The notes beneath the pieces are model-generated. The model searched no databases, was not told the origin of the DNA, and worked only from the letters and a program-made list of their open reading frames with translations. DNA of 64,000 bases, from contig NZ_BCUR01000001.1 in the NCBI RefSeq assembly GCF_003569005.1, positions 1,183,893-1,247,892 of the forward strand. The letters are read 5' to 3'. A program made the position numbers and the translations under genes. This DNA is from Vibrio superstes. GTDB lineage: Bacteria > Pseudomonadota > Gammaproteobacteria > Enterobacterales > Vibrionaceae. Positions 35,048 to 42,548 of the stretch are shown here, one piece after another; position 1 is the first letter of the stretch, and every line of letters begins with the position of its first letter.

Positions 35048-35506
35048 ATGCGTTTTTGGTTTTCACTTAGCACCTTATTGTTTTCTGTTAGCTTTACGCT
35101 CTATGGCCTAAACACCTTGAGTATGTATGACTTAAATGGAAGACCAGGCCCTGGTTACTTTCCTTTGATCATCGGTGTTGCACTGGTTATCTGTACTGGT
35201 ATCAATGTCTTTAAAGACCTAAAAGAACTGCGCAGTAACAAAGCGGTAAAACAAGACAAAGCCTTGTATCAGAAAGATACCATAGCGGTCACAGTGTGCA
35301 TTGCATTGCTGATATTTACCCTGAACTCGTTGGGGGCCATCGTCTCCATGATAGCGTTCTGTTTAGCGTTTCTATCTTACTTTAACAAAGGGAAACATCT
35401 GCAGAATGTTGCTTATTCAGTGGCCTTTCCTTTGGGTGTATTTCTTTTGTTTGATGTATGGCTGCAGGCGGGACTGCCTGATGGTCTATTACGTCTCTTT
35501 TATTAA
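35048..35506 (+). CDS. tctB: Tripartite tricarboxylate transporter small subunit TctB
   Basis: Small membrane subunit of the TTT transporter, 152 residues with four hydrophobic segments (about 5-20, 38-55, 78-115 and 120-150). The motif GRPGPGYFPLIIGVALVICT near residues 31-50 is the TctB signature. AAGGAG lies six bases before the ATG. It lies between tctC and tctA as in the classical Salmonella tctCBA operon. Moderate sequence conservation is usual for this subunit; the placement makes the call safe. Confidence 0.88.
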   Translation: MRFWFSLSTLLFSVSFTLYGLNTLSMYDLNGRPGPGYFPLIIGVALVICTGINVFKDLKELRSNKAVKQDKALYQKDTIAVTVCIALLIFTLNSLGAIVSMIAFCLAFLSYFNKGKHLQNVAYSVAFPLGVFLLFDVWLQAGLPDGLLRLFY

Positions 35507-35523
35507 TCACAGGGAAATGTGTC

Positions 35524-37071
35524 ATGTTCTTTGTTGAAATATTTGAAAATCTTTCATTTGGTTTATCGGTGGCGTTCACGCCGGAAAATCTTTTGTTCCT
35601 ACTCATTGGTGCGCTGGTGGGTATGGTAGTGGGCTTGTTCCCTGGCTTTGGCCCGGCAGCGGGTATTGCCATCTTGATCCCTATGACCTTTGGTCTTGAC
35701 CCAACGACAGCCATTATTATGTTGTCGGGTATCTATTATGGGTCAATGTATGGTGGCACGATTACTTCCATATTGATTAACACCCCAGGAGAGTCTGCCA
35801 CAGTGGCATCTACCTTAGATGGCTACCCGATGGCACAAAACGGTCGAGCGGGCCCTGCTCTTGTAATGCAAGCGATCGCTTCATTTGTGGGTGGAACCTT
35901 AGGCGTCATCCTTATCTGTGGCTTTGCCCCTTTATTGGCTGATTTTGCCTCATCGTTTGGCCCGTCAGAATACTTCTTGATCATCATGTTAGGTTTGCTG
36001 TTGTTGACGACTATGATGGGTGACAATCGGTTGAATGGTGTGATTTCTGCTCTGTTTGGCTTTGCCATTGCTATGGTGGGCGTGGATTCCGTAAGTGGTG
36101 CTCAGAGATACACCTTTGGTTCTCCTGAGCTTATTGGTGGCATCTATTTTGTCCCTGTTGCCATTGGTCTGTTTGGTATCGGTGAGCTTCTTTACTGCAT
36201 CTACACCGGTCAGCATAAGCGTGACAATGTGCGTGTCCAATTTAACTTCCGTTCTAAAGATTTCTGGCCAACGACCAAGGATTACTTCAGCTCTCGCTAT
36301 ACCTTTATCCGTGGCTCTGTGATTGGTTTTGTTGCAGGGGTATTGCCTGGCTCAGGTGCAACCATCGGCTCTATCTTGGCGTATTCGGTAGAGAAAAAGG
36401 TGGCGAAGAACCCAGAGGACTTTGGCAAGGGTGAGGTTCGTGGATTAGTTGCACCGGAGACTGCAAACAATGCCGCCTCAGCGGGTGCAATGGTGCCACT
36501 AATCTCCTTGGGTATCCCAGGCTCTGGTGCTACTGCGGTTTTGTTGGGTGCCCTGATGATGTGGGGTTTACAGCCTGGACCAATGCTGATTGACAACAAT
36601 CCAGACCTTGTTTGGGGGTTAGTGGCCAGCATGTATATGGGCAACATGATCTTGGTTGCGCTGAGCGTCCTAGCTATCCCTCTGTTTGTTAAATTCCTCG
36701 ATATTCCTTATCGACTTGTGGTGCCTGTGATCGTCATTTTGTGTGTTATTGGCTCATATGCGCTCAACAACAGCATCGTTGAAACGTCGATGTTACTCAT
36801 AATGGGATTAGTTGGCTTTGGAATGAAACTCTATGGCTACTCTCCAGCAGCGACTGTGCTTGCCCTAGTTCTAGGTGGCATGGCTGAGAGCACCTTCTTG
36901 CAATCATTGATCATCAGTCAAGGTAGTCTTTGGATCTTCGTTGACCGACCAATTTCTTTGGTCTTAACCCTTGTGATGCTTGCCACTATCAGCCTTTCGA
37001 TTGCGTTGCGTCTTTATAATCGAGTGCGTGCGAACAAGGTAGAGCAAGCAAACTGTAGCCATTCTCAGTAA
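35524..37071 (+). CDS. tctA: Tripartite tricarboxylate transporter large permease TctA
   Basis: Large permease of 515 residues with about 11-12 membrane spans. Signature blocks: GMVVGLFPGFGPAAGIAILIP near 33, GIYYGSMYGGTITSILINTPGE near 68, and the second repeat GFVAGVLPGSGATIGSILAY near 265 followed by SLGIPGSGATAVLLGALMMWG. The two glycine/proline-rich repeats form the substrate and cation sites. Co-transcribed with tctCB and with the kinase gene 12 bases downstream, so the transported acid is likely the substrate of the enzymes around it. Confidence 0.93.
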   Translation: MFFVEIFENLSFGLSVAFTPENLLFLLIGALVGMVVGLFPGFGPAAGIAILIPMTFGLDPTTAIIMLSGIYYGSMYGGTITSILINTPGESATVASTLDGYPMAQNGRAGPALVMQAIASFVGGTLGVILICGFAPLLADFASSFGPSEYFLIIMLGLLLLTTMMGDNRLNGVISALFGFAIAMVGVDSVSGAQRYTFGSPELIGGIYFVPVAIGLFGIGELLYCIYTGQHKRDNVRVQFNFRSKDFWPTTKDYFSSRYTFIRGSVIGFVAGVLPGSGATIGSILAYSVEKKVAKNPEDFGKGEVRGLVAPETANNAASAGAMVPLISLGIPGSGATAVLLGALMMWGLQPGPMLIDNNPDLVWGLVASMYMGNMILVALSVLAIPLFVKFLDIPYRLVVPVIVILCVIGSYALNNSIVETSMLLIMGLVGFGMKLYGYSPAATVLALVLGGMAESTFLQSLIISQGSLWIFVDRPISLVLTLVMLATISLSIALRLYNRVRANKVEQANCSHSQ

Positions 37072-37083
37072 AGGAGGACAATA

Positions 37084-38325
37084 ATGAAGATTGGAGTTAT
37101 TGCAGACGATTTTACAGGGGCAACAGACGCCGCAAGCTTTATCGTTAAGGGGGGTATGAGTGCCATTCAATTATCGGGCATTCAAGACTCGACCAAGGGC
37201 ATTGATGTCGATGCTCTAGTCGTGAGCCTAAAATCGCGTTCTTGTGATGTAAACAAGGCTGTTAAAGATTCCCTAGAGGCTTGCGATTGGTTGCTCGATG
37301 AGGGGTGTGACCTTATATATTTCAAATATTGTTCTACCTTCGATAGTACTGAGAAGGGCAATATTGGGCCTGTGGTTGAAGCACTTAAAACACGTCTATC
37401 GCAACCCAGTGTTTTGCTATGTCCTGCCTTGCCAGTAAACGGCAGGACTGTGTATCAGGGACATCTGTTTGTATTTGATCGCTTGTTGTCTGAGTCTGGT
37501 ATGCGTAGCCACCCTATAACCCCGATGACAGAGTCAAACCTACTGAGAGTGATTGGATCTCAGTCTGCGGCAAAGGCAGGCTTAATCAGTTGGCATGATA
37601 TCGCTCAACAAAGGATTAAGGAAAAGCAGGCAGAGCTCGAACTTGCGGGAAAGGAACTCATTATCTGTGACAGTGTGAGTGATGAGGACCTAGAGCGACT
37701 GGCTGAGGTTGCTCAATCTCAAAAACTGGTTTCCGGTGGTTCAGGTTTAGTGGGCGCGATAGCGAAAACAGTTTCTGCAACGGATGCCTCATTGGAGGGC
37801 AAGGTACAGGTTTGTGATTCCCTTAAGGGCGTCGTTCTATCAGGCTCTTGTTCTGAGGTGACGAATGAGCAAGTGAACTCATACAAAGAGATCGCACCGA
37901 GTCTAAAACTAGATGTAAGTCGTTGCCTGAATGATGAAACATACCTCGAAGAGGTCCTTGTTTGGGTGGTCAGCCATACCAAGCAAATTTGTTTCCCTAT
38001 GGTCTATGCCACTGTACGCCCTGATGAACTTGCCAATATTCAATCTAAGTTCGGCCAAAAAGCATCAATTGGTGTAGAGGCATTATTCCATCAATTAGTT
38101 AAAAAGCTCTATGGCATGGGCTTCAACACCTTTATTAGTGCTGGTGGAGAGACATCGGGGACCGTTACTCAAGCCTTGAGTATTGAGAGCTTTAGAGTCG
38201 GGCAAGAGATCGCCCCAGGAGTCCCTTGGATGTCTAGCATAGATGGCGAAGTTTGGTTGGCACTTAAATCAGGCAATTTTGGTGATGTTCAATTCTTTGA
38301 ACATGCGCAGGAGCAACTAAGATGA
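37084..38325 (+). CDS. Four-carbon acid sugar kinase family protein (DUF1537, OtnK-like)
   Basis: Kinase of 413 residues. The N-terminal substrate domain opens with IGVIADDFTGATDAASFIVKGG, diagnostic of DUF1537; the C-terminal nucleotide-binding domain shows LVSGGSGLVGAIAK and FISAGGETSGTVTQAL. Characterised members (OtnK, DtnK) phosphorylate C4 of 3-oxo-tetronates or of threonate/erythronate. Together with the aldolase gene it overlaps by four bases, an OtnK-OtnC pair is the best reading: kinase then decarboxylation to dihydroxyacetone phosphate. AAAGGAGG precedes the start. The exact acid cannot be told from sequence. Confidence 0.88.
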   Translation: MKIGVIADDFTGATDAASFIVKGGMSAIQLSGIQDSTKGIDVDALVVSLKSRSCDVNKAVKDSLEACDWLLDEGCDLIYFKYCSTFDSTEKGNIGPVVEALKTRLSQPSVLLCPALPVNGRTVYQGHLFVFDRLLSESGMRSHPITPMTESNLLRVIGSQSAAKAGLISWHDIAQQRIKEKQAELELAGKELIICDSVSDEDLERLAEVAQSQKLVSGGSGLVGAIAKTVSATDASLEGKVQVCDSLKGVVLSGSCSEVTNEQVNSYKEIAPSLKLDVSRCLNDETYLEEVLVWVVSHTKQICFPMVYATVRPDELANIQSKFGQKASIGVEALFHQLVKKLYGMGFNTFISAGGETSGTVTQALSIESFRVGQEIAPGVPWMSSIDGEVWLALKSGNFGDVQFFEHAQEQLR

Positions 38326-38954
38326 CGGAACAGGAACAAAGAGTGCAGATGGTGGCACTAGCGAAATCTCTATTTGAGCGAGGCTATGCGACTGGTGGAG
38401 CGGGAAATCTATCGGTAAGGCTAGATGATAACCGTGTTTTGACGACCCCTACGGGCTCTTGCTTTGGCCGATTGGATCCAGAAACCTTGTCAGTAGTGAG
38501 CATGACTGGTGAGCACTTATCTGGGAGCAAGCCCTCAAAAGAGGCCTCATTTCATTTAGAGATATACAAGAATCGGGAACAAGCGGGTGCCATAGTGCAC
38601 CTTCACTCCACTTATTTGACGGCTCTTTCTTGCTTAGACGGTTTGGATAAATCGAATGCCATACAGGCATTCACGCCATATTATGTGATGAGGGTTGGAA
38701 AACTTCCTGTCGTGGATTATTTCAATCCAGGCGACCCATGTATTGGGATGGAATTGGGTAAACTAGCGCCTGACTTTAGGGCGTATCTCCTCGCCAATCA
38801 TGGTCCTGTGGTAACAGGTAAAGATCTAGTCGATGCGACAGATAATGCTGAAGAGCTTGAAGAGACGGCAAAGCTTTATTTTCAGTTAAAGGGGAGCAAG
38901 GTGGCCTATCTTTCGGATGAAAACGTGGCCTACCTTGAGACTCGCGGTGCTTAG
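38322..38954 (+). CDS. Class II aldolase/adducin family protein (OtnC-like)
   Basis: Metal-dependent aldolase-type enzyme of 210 residues. The zinc ligands are visible as the HLHS motif (IVHLHSTYLTAL, near residue 93) and the later His in LLANHGPVV near 156; the phosphate-binding GGAGNLSVR and catalytic Glu in SKEASFHLEIY are also present. In tetronate catabolism OtnC decarboxylates 3-oxo-tetronate 4-phosphate to dihydroxyacetone phosphate. Its start (ATGA) overlaps the kinase stop by four bases. L-fuculose-phosphate-type aldolase activity is the general alternative. Last gene of the operon, followed by a terminator. Confidence 0.88.
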   Translation: MTEQEQRVQMVALAKSLFERGYATGGAGNLSVRLDDNRVLTTPTGSCFGRLDPETLSVVSMTGEHLSGSKPSKEASFHLEIYKNREQAGAIVHLHSTYLTALSCLDGLDKSNAIQAFTPYYVMRVGKLPVVDYFNPGDPCIGMELGKLAPDFRAYLLANHGPVVTGKDLVDATDNAEELEETAKLYFQLKGSKVAYLSDENVAYLETRGA

Positions 38955-39031
38955 CGAGCTATTCGGGTAAAAGACACTCTAGTTCAATGGATCTTCGATT
39001 ATCCAAAATCAGATAGTGAGTGAGCATCAAA

Positions 39032-39062
39032 CAAAAGGCCACCTGTAAGGGTGGCCTTTAAT
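39032..39062. terminator. Bidirectional terminator of the sugar-acid operon and katG remnant
   Basis: AAAGGCCACC (39034-39043) pairs with GGTGGCCTTT (39050-39059) around TGTAAG. A-rich sequence on one side and T-rich on the other allow it to work in both directions; it separates otnC-like (+) from the katG remnant (-). Confidence 0.8.
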
Positions 39063-39080
39063 GTGGATGATTAATCTTGA

Positions 39081-39414
<334 letters not shown>

Positions 39415-39659
39415 ATTCGCCTCCAGTTTGCGAAGAACGCTGTAAACCTTTTGACAATTTTTGGCGCAGCTTTGTATGAACCGCGGTCTCTTGACCTAAA
39501 CCCGTTATCAAATAATAACTTCCACCTACTATGAAGGGGTAACTTAGCCCTTATAGTCTTGATTTAAATTAAATGTTAATTGAGTTTGCTAACTATTTTC
39601 ATTTGGAGTGCGGCACTTAAAAGGAGTGTGGTGATAAGCATCTGTATATTAAGGAAAAA
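39415..39659. other. Intergenic stretch upstream of the katG remnant
   Basis: About 245 bases, AT-rich, presumably the former katG promoter region. I see no clear OxyR site or further gene. Near the right end AAGGAG (39620-39625) and AAGGAA (39651-39656) look like ribosome sites for very short frames; see the finding at 39660. Confidence 0.4.
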
Positions 39660-39688
39660 ATGGAACTGGATGACTATTCGTCGAAAGT

Positions 39689-39722
39689 GAAAAGGGCTCC
39701 GAAGAATGTTCTTAGGAGCCCT
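39689..39722 (-). terminator. Terminator after the 61-residue gene
   Basis: AGGGCTCC (39693-39700) pairs with GGAGCCCT (39715-39722), extended inside by AAGAA/TTCTT around a two-base loop. On the minus strand a short CTTTTC run follows. Confidence 0.75.
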
Positions 39723-39749
39723 CAATGGTTATGTTGTTGTGTCATTGTC

Positions 39750-39935
39750 TTAATAATCACCCTCTGATATACGGCCCTCTATCGCGTAGGGGTCGTCTTC
39801 AAATACATGGTTAGCCCTTCCTCTCAGAGCCTCCAATTGCTGTTCTAACATGTCCATCGTCTCAAAATTCCCTTCTGAGCAGGCAATGTAAATTTGCTGC
39901 TCGAGATCCTCTATTCTGTCACGTACGGTCATCAT
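39750..39935 (-). CDS. Small coiled-coil protein, unknown
   Basis: 61-residue acidic protein, not recognised. Residues 5-42 (RIEDLEQQIYIACSEGNFETMDMLEQQLEALR) form two short helices with heptad leucines, and the tail is DDPYAIEGRISEGDY. The ribosome site GAGGAGGCG stands right before the tandem ATGATG at 39935/39932, which strongly supports a real gene. It has its own terminator. The small two-helix shape is like that of small regulatory or adaptor proteins, but nothing more can be said. Confidence 0.7.
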   Translation of the reverse strand: MMTVRDRIEDLEQQIYIACSEGNFETMDMLEQQLEALRGRANHVFEDDPYAIEGRISEGDY

Positions 39936-40164
39936 AATCGCCTCCTCGGGTATCCAGTGCTTATGCTTACGAGCGACTTACTCAATTGGCTCACCATGAA
40001 GATTTTAATCTTCATTTTCAACTAACGAGTCATACCCTGACTTTCAACGGAATTATAGTTCATAAAATAGCCAGTAATGTTGTGCGTGGAGAGGACGGTA
40101 TTAAGATCTAGCGCTAAGCTTTTGACTCTACTAAAAAAGAAAATTATTAAATTTTAGTGAGACA

Positions 40165-40566
40165 ATGATGATAGAGATCCAAGGTATTGATCACGTGGTT
40201 TTGCGCTCAACCCAAGTGGAAAGCATGTTGTCGTTCTACTGTAACGTTCTCGGATGTGAGATAGAAAGGCGTCTTGCCGACGAGGGACTCACGCAGCTTC
40301 GAGCAGGTAATGCACTGATCGACATTATTGATGTTGATAGTCCATTGGGAAAGCTTGGTGGTAGGCCACCGCAACAAAACGGGCGCAATATGGATCACTT
40401 TTGCCTGCAAATTCAGGTTGTTGATCAACAAGAGCTCCTCACATACCTGCAAGAACATCAAGTGGAACTTCTGCCCGACGCTATCCGTTACGGAGCTACT
40501 GGGTTGGGGTGGTCCTTATACGTGCACGATCCTGAGAAGAACGTCGTAGAGCTTAAACCCATTTAG
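40165..40566 (+). CDS. VOC (glyoxalase/dioxygenase) family protein
   Basis: Cytoplasmic protein of 133 residues with the two beta-alpha-beta-beta-beta modules of the vicinal oxygen chelate fold. Metal ligand candidates are His in GIDHVVLRS (near 9), His in NMDHFCLQI (near 77) and Glu in KNVVELKPI (near 129), the usual H-H-E set. The length and RPPQQNGRNMDHFCL style match proteins often annotated as lactoylglutathione-lyase-like or glyoxalase family; the substrate is not known. The ATGATG start lies behind AGTGAGAC, a weak ribosome site. Monocistronic. Confidence 0.82.
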   Translation: MMIEIQGIDHVVLRSTQVESMLSFYCNVLGCEIERRLADEGLTQLRAGNALIDIIDVDSPLGKLGGRPPQQNGRNMDHFCLQIQVVDQQELLTYLQEHQVELLPDAIRYGATGLGWSLYVHDPEKNVVELKPI

Positions 40567-40728
40567 GCATAGGTTCTGAGACGTATTCACAGGAGAAATT
40601 GATACTGAGCCTACACATAAGCATGTGCAATCTGTCACTGTACAAACAGTAAGCTTACGCATTATTGACATAAAAGCAGGTGGCAAAAGAGACACTATCT
40701 CTATGAGAAATTTACCCTGTTAAGCCCG

Positions 40729-41076
40729 ATGGAATTTACTGAACAAGACAGAGCTGCCCTATACGAAACATGGATGTCCCAAAAAGCCAAAATGCGTCTA
40801 ACGCAAATGGAGATCTCCCGAAAACTAGGAGTATCTCAGGCTGAATTTGGACAATTACTTCGAGGTCGTGCCCCTCTAACATATCCATTTGTTACTCGCT
40901 TTTGTGAGTACCTAAAAGTGGATCCCGCTTATGCGATCCCTTCATTGCGAGTGAGTGTGACTGTTGAAAATAGTGTCGTGACCCTATGCTCGCGCATGTC
41001 CGTCGATGGGGATATCAGAAATGTGTACGTGGATGGCAATCAAGTGGTTGTGGAGTACGAGCACCGTATTTGTTAG
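40729..41076 (+). CDS. Helix-turn-helix (Cro/CI type) protein
   Basis: Small DNA-binding protein of 115 residues. Residues about 15-65 are an XRE-type helix-turn-helix (LTQMEISRKLGVSQAEFGQLLRG ... PFVTRFCEYLKVDP). The second half is a short beta-rich domain (VSVTVENSVVTLCSRM ... YVDGNQVVVEYEH) that I cannot assign; the last residues end in a cysteine. No phage or toxin genes surround it, so it looks like a housekeeping or orphan regulator. A strong hairpin follows the stop directly. Confidence 0.78.
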   Translation: MEFTEQDRAALYETWMSQKAKMRLTQMEISRKLGVSQAEFGQLLRGRAPLTYPFVTRFCEYLKVDPAYAIPSLRVSVTVENSVVTLCSRMSVDGDIRNVYVDGNQVVVEYEHRIC

Positions 41077-41080
41077 TTTA

Positions 41081-41106
41081 ATAGGCAGGTCGAATGACCT
41101 GCCTAT
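41081..41106. terminator. Hairpin between convergent genes
   Basis: ATAGGCAGGTC (41081-41091) pairs perfectly with GACCTGCCTAT (41096-41106) around GAAT. It lies between the HTH gene (+) and the secreted protein gene (-) and probably ends both transcripts. Confidence 0.75.
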
Positions 41107-41121
41107 AGCTACTGTTAATCC

Positions 41122-42531
41122 CTAAAAATCATTGCAATTTCCTGGGAACCAAAGGTAGTTGCCATTGACTTCACCATACCTGAACTCAGTTGTGCCCTGA
41201 TCCGCATTTGCGCAAAGATAGTTAAACACATCTGCACTCATGCTGTTTGCATCAACAGAAGGTGAACGCAATGTAGAATAAGCGCCTAAGCTCCACTTTA
41301 ACTCATGGTCAGCATCAAAATTCGCTATGTTCAACTGGTCATAGACTGCCATATCACTAGAAAATAAACCTATAGTTCCAGTTGAAACAGTACTAGCGGT
41401 GATGGTCGAACGCTCAGCTGCATATATGTTATTAGTAACGCTTAGGTTAGAGGCATCGATACTTGCACTTCGGCTAACATTGATATTGTCAGCAGTAAGG
41501 CTTCCTCCACTAATTACTGAGTTAATTTGGGCTTCTATTGTAAGCGCACTAGCGCTGTCAACCTTAAAGATACTGCCGTTAAATGCTTGGATCATATCTC
41601 CCGAAGTTACAGTGCTTGCTTGCACTTTAGAGCCTGAATCAACAAAGAAGTTGTTCGTTACATCGATGGTGTCGTCCACCTTAAGTATTGCACCTAAACG
41701 CATAGCGATTCCGTCACTGACAGACAAATTGAGTAAGTTGACGGCACTGTTTTCTCGCATTTCCAGCCAAGTTGTGTCTAATGAATCGCCTGATAAGACG
41801 CCACCACGACGCAGAATCACTTCTGAAAATGCCGTTAGATTTGGAATCCAAGAATAACCATTGTTCTTCACTTCAACATAGTTAGCTTGAATGCTCGAGT
41901 TAGTTGCAAATTGGCTGCTCGATACGATTAAATTATTGAAAATGGCGTCTTGGTTTAACCATACGCGCGAGCCATTTATTACTTCCAAATTAGCGTCTGC
42001 TTGTATATTGTTGAATGCTAATGTTGCATTACCGTCAACAAGGTAAACTGCCCCTTCGTTGACTGTGATGTTTTCTATCCAACCAGATCCACCTCCATCG
42101 TAGTGGAAACCATTAGGTACTATTAAGTTAGTGAAACCAACATTGGGCCTGTCAATGTGCAGGCTTCCACTGCTTTGAATAGAGGCTGTTTCGCTACTAT
42201 CAGGGTGTGTGGTGAAAAGCATCTGGCCACGAGTCGCCTCTGCGTTATCCCAAAGACAGTCACCTTCTATTTGTATAACAACAAAATCAGAGTTATGACT
42301 GGCTGAGGTAAACTGCGCAAGTTGGGTCTCGTCCTCTGAGCAATCCACATCATAGAAAGCGGCGCTAGATAGCGATTGAGGGTTACTTACCTTGTCTAAA
42401 AGTACCTGAAAATTATTATTCATATCGCTTGCAGTGATATAGTCGCCTTGCTTAAAGGTGACCAAATCTTCTGCTACCGCGCCGGTAGAGATCGAGAGTA
42501 GTATCAGGGTAGTAAGAGTATTTAATTTCAT
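41122..42531 (-). CDS. Secreted repetitive beta-helix-like protein
   Basis: Exported protein of 469 residues, family not recognised. Signal peptide MKLNTLTTLILLSISTGAVA. The segment after it (FKQGDYITASDMNNNFQVLLDKV) resembles the N-terminal region of tail-fibre-like or collagen-associated secreted proteins. From about 130 to 440 the sequence runs as short Ser/Asn/Thr/Val-rich rungs (for example ADANLEVINGSRVWLNQDAIF, SSIQANYVEVKNNG, INSVISGGSLTADNINVSRS), the look of a right-handed beta-helix. Three cysteines in the end region may form a disulfide. It follows the TSP3-repeat lipoprotein gene by 17 bases, so the two are one operon. Surface adhesion or polymer binding is a guess. Confidence 0.65.
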   Translation of the reverse strand: MKLNTLTTLILLSISTGAVAEDLVTFKQGDYITASDMNNNFQVLLDKVSNPQSLSSAAFYDVDCSEDETQLAQFTSASHNSDFVVIQIEGDCLWDNAEATRGQMLFTTHPDSSETASIQSSGSLHIDRPNVGFTNLIVPNGFHYDGGGSGWIENITVNEGAVYLVDGNATLAFNNIQADANLEVINGSRVWLNQDAIFNNLIVSSSQFATNSSIQANYVEVKNNGYSWIPNLTAFSEVILRRGGVLSGDSLDTTWLEMRENSAVNLLNLSVSDGIAMRLGAILKVDDTIDVTNNFFVDSGSKVQASTVTSGDMIQAFNGSIFKVDSASALTIEAQINSVISGGSLTADNINVSRSASIDASNLSVTNNIYAAERSTITASTVSTGTIGLFSSDMAVYDQLNIANFDADHELKWSLGAYSTLRSPSVDANSMSADVFNYLCANADQGTTEFRYGEVNGNYLWFPGNCNDF

Positions 42532-42548
42532 GCTAAATCTTCCTTAAT

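Noticed and set aside
39996..40015. AT-rich perfect hairpin ATGAAGATT/AATCTTCAT as a terminator
   Set aside because: No gene on the plus strand ends upstream of it and the minus-strand gene starts, not ends, nearby; it may be chance or an operator.
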